DNA of 64,000 nt from Kribbella pratensis (GTDB lineage Bacteria > Actinomycetota > Actinomycetes > Propionibacteriales > Kribbellaceae): positions 248,001 to 312,000 of the forward strand of contig NZ_SODP01000004.1 in NCBI RefSeq assembly GCF_004365355.1, written 5' to 3'. Positions 18,342 to 25,487 of this stretch are shown here, in pieces. The stretch's first letter is position 1. Each line of letters begins with the position of its first letter. Under the pieces are notes generated by a model, which worked only from the letters and a program-made list of their open reading frames with translations, was not told the DNA's origin and searched no databases. The position numbers and the translations under genes are program-made.

Positions 18342-20011
18342 AACGAGAGCTGTCGTACGGCGTCACCGCGCTGCGGAAACGAGCCACGGTGAAGTTGGTC
18401 GCGTGGTCGGTTCCGGAGATCCTGCCGACGGCGGTGTACGGGATCGCGGTGGCGCGGGCGACGGACAACTTTCTCGCCGGGCACGCGTGGCAAGGCATCG
18501 CCTGGCTCGCCGGGCTGGTCGCGACAGCAGGCCTCGGCGCTGCCGGGGCGCGACAGGTCTATGCACGGCTCGGCGACCTCGTCGAGCCGCTCCGCGACGA
18601 TCTGGTACGACGGGTCGTCGGCGGCGCGCTGCGCTCGGGAGACGACGGTGCCGTCGCGCGGCTGAACCGGCAGGTGGAGATCGTCCGCGACACGTTCGCG
18701 GGATTGGTCCTGGTACTGCGAAGTTTCGCGGTCACGTTGTTCGGCGTGCTCACCGGACTGCTGTCGCTGGCTCCGCTCGTGGCCGCGTTCGTCGTACCGC
18801 CGTTCCTCGTCGGATTCGCGTTGTCGCTTGCGGTGCTGGGGATGGCGGCGGATCGGGTCCGCGCGTCGTTGACGGCCGACGAGGAGCTGGCAGCGTCGGC
18901 GGGCATGGTGTTCGGCGGCGTCCGCGACGTCACCGCGGCAGGCACCGAGGAGTATGCCGAATGGTTGGTCGGCCAGCCGATCGAGGCGCACGCGGCGGCG
19001 GAGCGCGCGCTGGCGAAGGTCGCGGCCCTGCGAACGCTGTGCTTCGCGGTCGGAGGGTGGCTGCCGCTGCTGATCCTGCTCGCGACAGGGCCGTGGCTGG
19101 TCGACCGCGGTGTCAGCACCGGCACGCTGCTCGGTGGGCTCACCTACGTGCTCATCGGCTTGCAGCCTGCGCTGAACACGGTGATGAACGCACTCGGCGA
19201 CAGCGGCCTGCGGTACGTCATCACGCTCGGCCGGATCCTCGACACGTCCACGCCGGTGGACCAGCCGCGGCCGGTCGACGAACTGAAGGGCTATCAGGTC
19301 CGGCTGCGCGGACTGACGTTCGCGTACGGACCGAACGCCGAGCCTGTACTCGACAAACTCGAGCTGACCATCCCCGAGGGCGAGCACCTTGCGGTGGTCG
19401 GACCGAGCGGTATCGGCAAGTCGACGCTGGCCGGCTTGGTCTGCGGCATGCTCACCCCAACGGATGGCCGCGTGCTGCTCGGCGGGGCGCCACCGACCGA
19501 GGTGACCACAGACGAACTCGCCAGGACCAGGGTGCTCATCCCGCAGGAGGCCTACGTCTTCAGCGGCAGCGTGCACGACAATCTCACCTATTTGTTGCCC
19601 GATGCAACTACAGACCAGGTCAGGCAAGCAGTCGAAGCAGTGGGTGCCACGCAGCTGATCGAGCGACTCGACGAGATCCGGCCGGGCGAGCTGTCCGCCG
19701 GCGAGAAGCAACTGATTGCGCTGGTCAGGGCCTATCTCTCACCCGCACCGCTGGTCATGCTCGACGAGGCGACCTGCTTCCTCGACCCGGAGGCCGAACG
19801 TCAAGCCGAAGAGGCGTTTGCCCAGCGCAACGGGACGCTGATCGTCATCGCCCACCGGATCAGCTCAGCCCTCCGCGCGCGTCGCATCCTCGTCCTCGAC
19901 GGGAACCAGGCCGCGATCGGCACGCACGCCGGCCTGATGCGCACGTCGCGTCTCTACCGCGACCTGCACGGCAGCTGGACGCCCAGCGCTCAGATCCAGC
20001 CCGCATCCTGA
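18338..20011 (+). CDS. ABC exporter half-transporter 2 (RamB-like)
   Basis: A 557-residue fused permease-ATPase, partner of the preceding gene. Membrane helices cover about residues 25-310. The nucleotide-binding domain has Walker A GPSGIGKS, a shortened signature LSAGEKQLIALVRAY and Walker B LVMLDEATCFLD with the catalytic Glu present. The consensus site here complements the degenerate one in the partner, a common layout in heterodimeric exporters. The last 22 bases overlap the convergent regulator gene. The long open frame upstream of 18338 is a shadow of the previous gene. Confidence 0.9.
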   Translation: MKRELSYGVTALRKRATVKLVAWSVPEILPTAVYGIAVARATDNFLAGHAWQGIAWLAGLVATAGLGAAGARQVYARLGDLVEPLRDDLVRRVVGGALRSGDDGAVARLNRQVEIVRDTFAGLVLVLRSFAVTLFGVLTGLLSLAPLVAAFVVPPFLVGFALSLAVLGMAADRVRASLTADEELAASAGMVFGGVRDVTAAGTEEYAEWLVGQPIEAHAAAERALAKVAALRTLCFAVGGWLPLLILLATGPWLVDRGVSTGTLLGGLTYVLIGLQPALNTVMNALGDSGLRYVITLGRILDTSTPVDQPRPVDELKGYQVRLRGLTFAYGPNAEPVLDKLELTIPEGEHLAVVGPSGIGKSTLAGLVCGMLTPTDGRVLLGGAPPTEVTTDELARTRVLIPQEAYVFSGSVHDNLTYLLPDATTDQVRQAVEAVGATQLIERLDEIRPGELSAGEKQLIALVRAYLSPAPLVMLDEATCFLDPEAERQAEEAFAQRNGTLIVIAHRISSALRARRILVLDGNQAAIGTHAGLMRTSRLYRDLHGSWTPSAQIQPAS

Positions 20012-20607
20012 GCTTTGCGGATCGCCTCGATCCGGCTCCGGGAGCCGGTCTTCGCGAGGATCCGGGACAGATAGTTCCGCACGGTCCCGGCGCTCAAACT
20101 GAGCGTGCGCGCGACCTCCTGCGCGGTCGCTCCCGTGGTGACCTGACGCAGTACTTCGCACTCGCGATCGGTGAGCGGGTTGTCGCCCGCCTTCAACGCA
20201 GCAACAGCAAGGCGTACGTCGACCACCGGCAGGCCCTTCGCCACATCACGCACAGCCTGGACCAGCTGATCAGTCGTCGCGTCAGTCGCGATCAGCCCGA
20301 TCCGCGGCGCCTGCTTCACCAACGCCAGGCTGGTGGCCGCGATGGCCTCATGGTCGATCAGCACCAGTACGCCGCGACCGGCGAGCTTGCGGCAGAGCTC
20401 CTCGATCCGGATCCGGCCGGGCAGCTGTGGATCGAGCAGGAACACGTCCGGGCGCCGCCCGGCCACCTGGAGGACGTCCTCCGAGCGGTCCAGCTCTGCC
20501 ACCACGTCCAGGTCGTTCTCTCTTGCCAGCACCGCGGCCAGTGCACCACGCACCAACGTGCCGCGATGGCCGAGAGCCACTCGGATCACGCCTACTGCCC
20601 CCATCAC
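19990..20607 (-). CDS. RamR-like orphan LuxR-type regulator
   Basis: A 205-residue protein with a receiver-like N-terminus and a C-terminal LuxR helix-turn-helix (LTDRECEVLRQVTTGATAQEVARTLSLSAGTVRNYLSRILAKTG). Asp59 (FLLDPQLPG) sits at the phosphoacceptor place. However, the acidic pair after strand 1 is replaced by Gly-His (RVALGHRG), and the conserved Lys of strand 5 is replaced (GLIATDATTDQ). Ordinary phosphotransfer is therefore doubtful. It has no kinase partner here and lies convergent to the exporter genes, overlapping by 22 bases. By analogy with RamR it probably controls the lanthipeptide operon. GTG 20607 or ATG 20604 can start it. Confidence 0.85.
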   Translation of the reverse strand: MMGAVGVIRVALGHRGTLVRGALAAVLARENDLDVVAELDRSEDVLQVAGRRPDVFLLDPQLPGRIRIEELCRKLAGRGVLVLIDHEAIAATSLALVKQAPRIGLIATDATTDQLVQAVRDVAKGLPVVDVRLAVAALKAGDNPLTDRECEVLRQVTTGATAQEVARTLSLSAGTVRNYLSRILAKTGSRSRIEAIRKAQDAGWI

Positions 20608-20707
20608 ATCCGTCGCCTCATCCGCCGGCGCCGCGCAACCCCGACGGTCTCTGCCAATTTCGAGGCGGCAGCTGCCGGGACGGCGGTACCCGTGCTTCGA
20701 TCAACGA

Positions 20708-21244
20708 GTGAACTCGCCCGATGACACGCAGGAATCAACGGTTTGTCCCGGCTGCCGCGCCGTACTTCCATCGTCGGAGTGGCCCGGGACCCCGAAGTAC
20801 AACGCCTCGCCGGAGTGTGCGGAGGTCGCCGGTGAGCTGCTCGGCTTCGAGGTCGAGCACGCGGCCCGCCTCGGATACTTGCACCAGCTGCGGATCGACG
20901 CGTACGGCGGACAGCACGTCAACCCGGACGCCCCGCGCATCGGCCCGGTGTTCGCGCTGAACGGGCTCTACATGTTCTTCGAGCGCGGCTCGGGCAACCT
21001 CGACGTACGCACGGCTCACGGCATCATGGCGAACGCGTACGACGACTGGCCGCGGCTCGTTCCGCCGGATCGGGTCGGCGAGCTCACGGCGTACGACGTC
21101 CTGATGTCCGGCGGGGTCGACGAGGTTGAGTCGGCCCTGCTCAAGTGGGCTCGCGAGGTCTGGGAGTCGTGGCCGGACGACGTCCGGGACACGATCCGCG
21201 AACTGACCGTGAAACTGGTCCCGGAACGCTATTTCAAACGTTGA
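20708..21244 (+). CDS. DUF5946-like protein with N-terminal Cys pair
   Basis: A 178-residue soluble protein. The N-terminus has a CPGC pair and a later Cys (SPECAEVAGELLGFEVEHAARLGYLHQLRIDAYGGQH), suggesting a metal-binding knuckle. The rest is helical with conserved-looking LNGLYMFFERG and VPERYF. I think this matches the DUF5946 family, whose function is not known. The GTG at 20708 is the most sensible start, because the upstream part of the frame is a shadow of the divergent regulator. No clear ribosome site is visible. Confidence 0.65.
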   Translation: MNSPDDTQESTVCPGCRAVLPSSEWPGTPKYNASPECAEVAGELLGFEVEHAARLGYLHQLRIDAYGGQHVNPDAPRIGPVFALNGLYMFFERGSGNLDVRTAHGIMANAYDDWPRLVPPDRVGELTAYDVLMSGGVDEVESALLKWAREVWESWPDDVRDTIRELTVKLVPERYFKR

Positions 21245-21532
21245 TAAACCGATCGGTTCACCGCCCTCCGCGCTGGGCGTGTCGGCCCGGAAACCGTTCT
21301 GTTGTTGGGGTTTCGGTACGTCAGAGCATGGAAAAAGTTCGGGGCAGATCCGGATCTGCACTTGCGTTTCGCGCGAACCTCACCGAGGATGACTCAGGTC
21401 GCGTCGTTACCGTGGCGTGATCATTCGGACGCTGTCCTGTGACCTGCTGTGGGATGTGTCCGGATTGCCCCTCCCCCTGCACGAGGGCCTGGTGTGCCTC
21501 ACCATGCCCGAGCTCACAAGGAGCGCTTCCTG
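21245..21532. promoter_or_regulatory. upstream region of the LysM/transglycosylase gene
   Basis: About 290 bases with no convincing gene. Genes of this type in actinobacteria are often preceded by a c-di-AMP (ydaO-type) riboswitch. I looked for its conserved core and did not find a clear match. A GTTACC element (21408-21413) lies about 120 bases before the start. The ribosome site AAGGAG (21518-21523) is strong. Confidence 0.35.
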
Positions 21533-22174
21533 ATGTCCAAGGCCCGACATGCGCGCGCCCGGCGAAGTACTCGCCGGGTGGCTCGAACCCTCTCCATCGC
21601 CGGTCTGGGAGCCGGTATCACAGCCGCCGGAGCCGGCGCGGCGTTCGCAACCGATTACCAGGTCAAAGCCGGTGACACCCTCTCCGAGATCGCCCAGGCC
21701 AACGGTGCCGACTGGCACGAGCTGGCCCGGATCAACAACCTGAAGGACCCGAACCTCATCCTGATCGGGCAGACCCTGACCCTGGACGGCGCGAAGACGG
21801 CCAGTTCCGCGCCGAGGGTGGTCAAGAAGTCCGAGACCTGGAAGTCCGAGACCCGGAAGTCCGCGACCAAGAAGGCCGATCGCGACACCCGCTCGAGCCG
21901 GTCCGAGGACCGCCCGAAGGCGAGCAGCGGCAAGGCGAACCTGAGCGGCGCCTGGGCCAAGGTCGCCAACTGCGAGTCCAGCGGCAACCCGCGCGCCGTG
22001 AATGGTGCCGGCTACTACGGGTTGTTCCAGTTCGACCTGCAGACCTGGCGCAGCGTCGGTGGCTCCGGCAACCCGGCGAAGGCCTCGGCGGCCGAGCAGC
22101 TGATGCGCGCGAAGAAGCTCTACGCGCAGCGCGGCGCCTCCCCGTGGCCCGTCTGCGGCAAGTACCTGCGCTGA
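21533..22174 (+). CDS. secreted LysM and transglycosylase-like (Rpf-type) protein
   Basis: A 213-residue exported cell-wall protein. A basic signal peptide ends at about AFA (residue 41), followed by one LysM domain (YQVKAGDTLSEIAQANG...LILIGQTLTL, about 44-87), which binds peptidoglycan. A Lys/Ser/Arg-rich linker (about 95-140) leads to a resuscitation-promoting-factor-type lytic transglycosylase domain (WAKVANCESSGNPRAVNG...GYYGLFQFDLQTW), with the catalytic Glu in CES. It likely trims peptidoglycan during growth or resuscitation. ATG 21533 follows AAGGAG. Confidence 0.9.
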   Translation: MSKARHARARRSTRRVARTLSIAGLGAGITAAGAGAAFATDYQVKAGDTLSEIAQANGADWHELARINNLKDPNLILIGQTLTLDGAKTASSAPRVVKKSETWKSETRKSATKKADRDTRSSRSEDRPKASSGKANLSGAWAKVANCESSGNPRAVNGAGYYGLFQFDLQTWRSVGGSGNPAKASAAEQLMRAKKLYAQRGASPWPVCGKYLR

Positions 22175-22239
22175 GCCGGCGACCGGGCGCGTCGGTGGCC
22201 AGACCGTCCTCCCCGCCACGTGCCCGGCACCCCTGGACC

Positions 22240-22300
22240 GCTTCCCGCTCATCGTGGCGGGTAGGCGCAAACTCATCCGTGATCGCGATGAGCGGGAAGC
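22240..22300. terminator. bidirectional terminator, 15-bp perfect stem
   Basis: GCTTCCCGCTCATCG (22240-22254) is the exact reverse complement of CGATGAGCGGGAAGC (22286-22300), with a 31-base loop. It sits between the convergent transglycosylase and methyltransferase genes, 10 bases from the stop of the latter, and can serve both. Confidence 0.7.
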
Positions 22301-22309
22301 ACCAGAGAC

Positions 22310-22960
22310 TCAGCTGCGGGTGATGACCAGCATTTCGTTGGCACCGAGCTGGAACTCGTAGGGGACCTTGCGGATCTCGGTGGTCACGCCCTCGAGTGAG
22401 GCGAGCAGCTCCGGGAGCCAGGGGACCGGGTCGCCTGCACCCTGTTGCACCAGCGGGAAGATCCGAACCTCGGAGTTGCTGACCCGGATCAGCTCGCGCA
22501 ACGCGGCCTCGTGCCAGTCCCGGTCGTACTTGTCCGACCAGGTGAAGAGCAGGTGCGAGCACAGCACCAGCTCGAAACGGCGATCGCCGAAAGGCAGGTC
22601 CGGCAGGCCTGCGGCGACGTACCGCTCCGGCGCCGCCATCACGTCCTGCAGGAACCGGTCGGCCGCCTCGATCCGGTACTGGTCCTTCCGCTCCGGGGAT
22701 CCGTACCAGTGCCAGACGAAACTGCCCTGATGCGCGTCGACGATTCCCGACGTGGCCGGCAGGCTCCGCCGGACGCTGTCCACGAGTTCGGACGTCTCCA
22801 GCTCGTACGCCGGATCGGCGGCAATCGCGTCGACGCCGCGTTCGGCGGCCTCGGCGGTGAAGCCGGCGCCCCCGGCGCAGCAGTCGAGGATGGAGTCCGG
22901 GAGTTCCTTCAGGTCGAACATCGCTTCGTACTCGGCATACGAGCGCGAGGTCACCAGCAC
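22310..22960 (-). CDS. class I SAM-dependent methyltransferase
   Basis: A 216-residue protein with a Rossmann methyltransferase layout: motif I is SILDCCAGGAGFTAEAAERG (usual form D-x-G-x-G, here DCCAGGAG), motif II is IAADPAYE, and the post-I region is ELVLCSHLLFTW. The substrate is unknown. The GTG start has AAAGGTAG upstream and lies 4 bases after the stop of the Pr6Pr gene, so the two form an operon. The double Cys in motif I is unusual. Confidence 0.8.
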   Translation of the reverse strand: MLVTSRSYAEYEAMFDLKELPDSILDCCAGGAGFTAEAAERGVDAIAADPAYELETSELVDSVRRSLPATSGIVDAHQGSFVWHWYGSPERKDQYRIEAADRFLQDVMAAPERYVAAGLPDLPFGDRRFELVLCSHLLFTWSDKYDRDWHEAALRELIRVSNSEVRIFPLVQQGAGDPVPWLPELLASLEGVTTEIRKVPYEFQLGANEMLVITRS

Positions 22961-22964
22961 GGGT

Positions 22965-23606
22965 CTACCTTTCGACGGTTGTCTTCCGACGCAACCGGCG
23001 ATCGAGAGTGGTCGCCCCGGCCGCCAGAGCCAGGAACAGTACCGCCACCAGCAGACAGTTCAGCAAGACCCGTCCGTACCCGTGCTCGTCGACGTTCACG
23101 AACGGGTACGGGTAGAACCCGACGAACGCGCCGCGGACCAGCGTGAACACCAGCCAGAGCAGCGGGAACACGATCGACCAGCCGACGACCCGCCAGTCGA
23201 CCAGACCACGCGGACCGAACAGCAGCCATCCCAGAACACCCACGATCGGCGCGGCGGTGTGCAGCAGGAAATCCGCCACGGCAGCCCAACCGTGCAGATC
23301 GACCAGACCCGCCAGCACCGCGTGGGCGACGATTCCGGTCACGGCGATACACAGCACACCGTTCAGCCGGAGCGTGTTGAACAGCACGCCGCCCCTACGG
23401 CCCGGCTGCAGGGCGAGCACCAGCGCCGTACCGCCGAGCAGCAGGTTCGACTGGATTGTGAAGTACGCGAACACGTTGAACACGCGCTCCGGGTTGTCGG
23501 GGAAGAATCCGTCGTTCCCACTCGCCGTCACGAAGAGCTGGATGACGATCCCGCACACCACCACCGCCACCGTCACCGCAGCCCAGATCCGTCCCACCGT
23601 CGTCAT
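22965..23606 (-). CDS. Pr6Pr-family membrane protein
   Basis: A 213-residue integral membrane protein with six likely helices. FNVFAYFTIQSN and a PYPFVNVDEHGYGRV segment near the C-terminus are hallmarks of the Pr6Pr family of actinobacterial membrane proteins, for which no reaction is established. The start is set at ATG 23606, just before the first helix. The longer frame upstream overlaps another gene and has no membrane features. Confidence 0.78.
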   Translation of the reverse strand: MTTVGRIWAAVTVAVVVCGIVIQLFVTASGNDGFFPDNPERVFNVFAYFTIQSNLLLGGTALVLALQPGRRGGVLFNTLRLNGVLCIAVTGIVAHAVLAGLVDLHGWAAVADFLLHTAAPIVGVLGWLLFGPRGLVDWRVVGWSIVFPLLWLVFTLVRGAFVGFYPYPFVNVDEHGYGRVLLNCLLVAVLFLALAAGATTLDRRLRRKTTVER

Positions 23607-23646
23607 GCACGAAATGTACGACGACCAACCCCTCGGACCGGGGACG

Positions 23647-24210
23647 TCAAACCGACTGCTTCTCGCGGTCCCGGTCGAACGAGTAGCTGAACGACACAAT
23701 CGCGTCGATGACGAGCACGAGCGTCCACGCCCCGGCCGGCGCCAGCACCGCGTCGTACCCACGACCGGACAGCAGCCCGAGCCCGATCATGACCCCGACG
23801 CCCACGACGTACGAGACCAGGTGCCGGAACCACCCGGCCCGTTCGCGGCGTGCACGCTCAGGACCTCGCTTCGGCGGCTTCACCGGACGTGGCGCACCGC
23901 CGAGGAAGTGCGCCGCCCACTGGTCCGCCCACTTCAGCGTCTGGTGCCCGAAGCCGACGCTGACCCCGATGAAGATCGCGGCCAGTGAGTGCTTGAACGC
24001 CGGCTCGGCTCCGCGATGGATGTCGATCACGCTAGCCACCAGCATCACGACATCGACAAGCGGTACGGCGGCCAGCAAAACCATTCCGGCCTTCGGCAAC
24101 TTCAGCAGGTACCGCGTGACCAGGCCTGCGGCGAGCAGCACCCAGAACCCGATCTCACACGCGGCGATCACAGCAACCAGCACGCCGTTCCCCTCCGAGT
24201 TTTTCAGCAC
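23647..24210 (-). CDS. integral membrane protein, unknown, TetR-adjacent
   Basis: A 187-residue protein with two N-terminal helices (about 8-55), a third near 75-95, a basic cytoplasmic loop (RPVKPPKRGPERARRERAG) and two C-terminal helices. I do not recognise it with certainty. The GTG start at 24210 lies within the operator shared with the divergent TetR gene, so it is the probable target of that repressor. Confidence 0.7.
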   Translation of the reverse strand: MLKNSEGNGVLVAVIAACEIGFWVLLAAGLVTRYLLKLPKAGMVLLAAVPLVDVVMLVASVIDIHRGAEPAFKHSLAAIFIGVSVGFGHQTLKWADQWAAHFLGGAPRPVKPPKRGPERARRERAGWFRHLVSYVVGVGVMIGLGLLSGRGYDAVLAPAGAWTLVLVIDAIVSFSYSFDRDREKQSV

Positions 24211-24245
24211 GACTGTGTTGTAAAACGATACTAACACAACTGTGC
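24206..24245. promoter_or_regulatory. TetR operator in divergent promoter
   Basis: A near-perfect inverted repeat: AGCACGACTGTGTT (24206-24219) faces AACACAACTGTGCT (24232-24245), with TGTGTT-N13-AACACA as the core. It fills the 48-base gap between the TetR gene and the membrane-protein gene, an AT-rich stretch (GTAAAACGATACTAA) likely to hold both -10 regions. Binding would repress both genes. Confidence 0.8.
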
Positions 24246-24258
24246 TAAAAAGGACCGC

Positions 24259-24867
24259 ATGCCGAAGATCGTCGACCACACCGCCCGCCGCGAGGAGATC
24301 GCCGAGGCGCTGTGGCGGGTGGTCCGCCGGGACGGGATCCGGGCCGCCTCCGTCCGGACGATCGCCGCCGAGGCGGGCTGGTCGGCTGGGGCGGTGCGCT
24401 ACTACTTTCCGGATCAGGACGGACTGCTGAGCTTCGCGATGGACCTGGTCTCGCGGCGGGTGACCGAACGGGTCAGCGCGATCGAGCCCAAAGGCAGCAT
24501 CGAGACCGTCGTGTTGCGGTATTTCGACGAGGTGTTGCCGCTCGACGCCGAACGCCGCGCGGAGTTCGACGTCTGGCTCGCGTTCATGGCCCAGGCTCGG
24601 GCCGAATCCGGCGCCGGCACTCTGCAAGAACATGTCGACACCGTGCACAACGGACTGCGCCAACTGTGCGAGTCGCTGCTTCGTTCGCTCGCGGACGCCG
24701 GCGTCCTCAAGGAGGGTCTCGATCTGCGTCGCGAGGTTGAGGTGTTGCATGCCCTGCTCGACGGCCTCGCCTTGCATGCGGCGATTCAGCCGGACCGTAC
24801 GACGCCGACGCGGCTGCGGCAGCTGATGCGCCGGCATCTGGAGTCGCTGATGGCCCGGAACCCCTGA
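24259..24867 (+). CDS. TetR-family repressor
   Basis: A 202-residue regulator. The N-terminal helix-turn-helix (REEIAEALWRVVRRDGIRAASVRTIAAEAGWSAGAVRYYFPDQDGLL) is typical of the family, and the C-terminal ligand domain is helical. The ATG at 24259 follows AAAAAGGA. It is divergent from a membrane protein across a shared palindromic operator, so it likely represses itself and that gene. The inducer is unknown. Confidence 0.92.
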   Translation: MPKIVDHTARREEIAEALWRVVRRDGIRAASVRTIAAEAGWSAGAVRYYFPDQDGLLSFAMDLVSRRVTERVSAIEPKGSIETVVLRYFDEVLPLDAERRAEFDVWLAFMAQARAESGAGTLQEHVDTVHNGLRQLCESLLRSLADAGVLKEGLDLRREVEVLHALLDGLALHAAIQPDRTTPTRLRQLMRRHLESLMARNP

Positions 24868-24882
24868 GAAACTGGGGGTTTT
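24859..24882 (+). terminator. intrinsic terminator after the TetR gene
   Basis: AACCCC (24859-24864) pairs with GGGGTT (24875-24880), followed by TT. The stem starts within the last codons of the gene. It is short but has a classic layout. Confidence 0.5.
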
Positions 24883-24939
24883 CGGAGAAGAATTGCCGCG
24901 ACCGGTTCAAAACCTTGCGCCACGTGGCACGATCACCGC

Positions 24940-25452
24940 ATGGAATCCGAGGGGGTGATCGTCGTCAGTGGAATCATGGCGGCGGGGAAGTCGTCGGTGT
25001 CCCAGATGCTGGCCGAAAGATTCCAGTACGGCGTGCATCTGCGGGGGGACGTTTTCCGGCGGATGATCGTCAGCGGACAGGCCTCGATGGCCGACGACGT
25101 GCTCGAGGCGCAGCGTCAGCTCCAGCTCCGCTACCGGCTTGCCTGCCTGGCCGCCGACGAGTACGCGAAGGCGGGTTTCACCGTCGTACTGCAGGACGTC
25201 GTGATCGGTGAACTGCTGCGCGAATTCCTCGACGGCATCCGGACCCGCCCGCGGTACCTGGTCGTACTGACACCTCGGCCCGAGGTCATCTCCGGCCGGC
25301 TCGGCGGCGCGCGTCACCTGGTCGACGAACTCGATTACGAGCTGCACGCGTTCAGTCCGCGGCGCGGGTTGTGGCTGGACAACTCCGACCTGTCGGTCGG
25401 TGAGACCGTCGACGCGATTCTCGGGCGACTCGACGAGGCCGTCTTCGACTGA
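24940..25452 (+). CDS. small P-loop kinase-like ATPase (CPT-like)
   Basis: A 170-residue single-domain P-loop protein. Walker A is GIMAAGKS (residues 11-18), followed by VHLRGDVFRRMI, where the Asp would activate a hydroxyl, and VVLQDVVIG, a Walker-B-like strand. LDNSDLSVGETVDAIL near the end matches the final strand and helix of small-molecule kinases such as chloramphenicol phosphotransferase. The substrate is unknown. It sits alone between the TetR and molybdopterin oxidoreductase genes. Confidence 0.78.
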   Translation: MESEGVIVVSGIMAAGKSSVSQMLAERFQYGVHLRGDVFRRMIVSGQASMADDVLEAQRQLQLRYRLACLAADEYAKAGFTVVLQDVVIGELLREFLDGIRTRPRYLVVLTPRPEVISGRLGGARHLVDELDYELHAFSPRRGLWLDNSDLSVGETVDAILGRLDEAVFD

Positions 25453-25487
25453 TGGCGGCTCTCCTTACCCGAGGGTAGTTTGTGTGG

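Noticed and set aside
21245..21532. c-di-AMP riboswitch before the LysM/transglycosylase gene
   Set aside because: Expected from known actinobacterial examples, but the conserved core sequences were not found.
24890..24915. GGTTCAAAACC as a tRNA T-arm
   Set aside because: No acceptor, D-arm or anticodon stem could be built around it.
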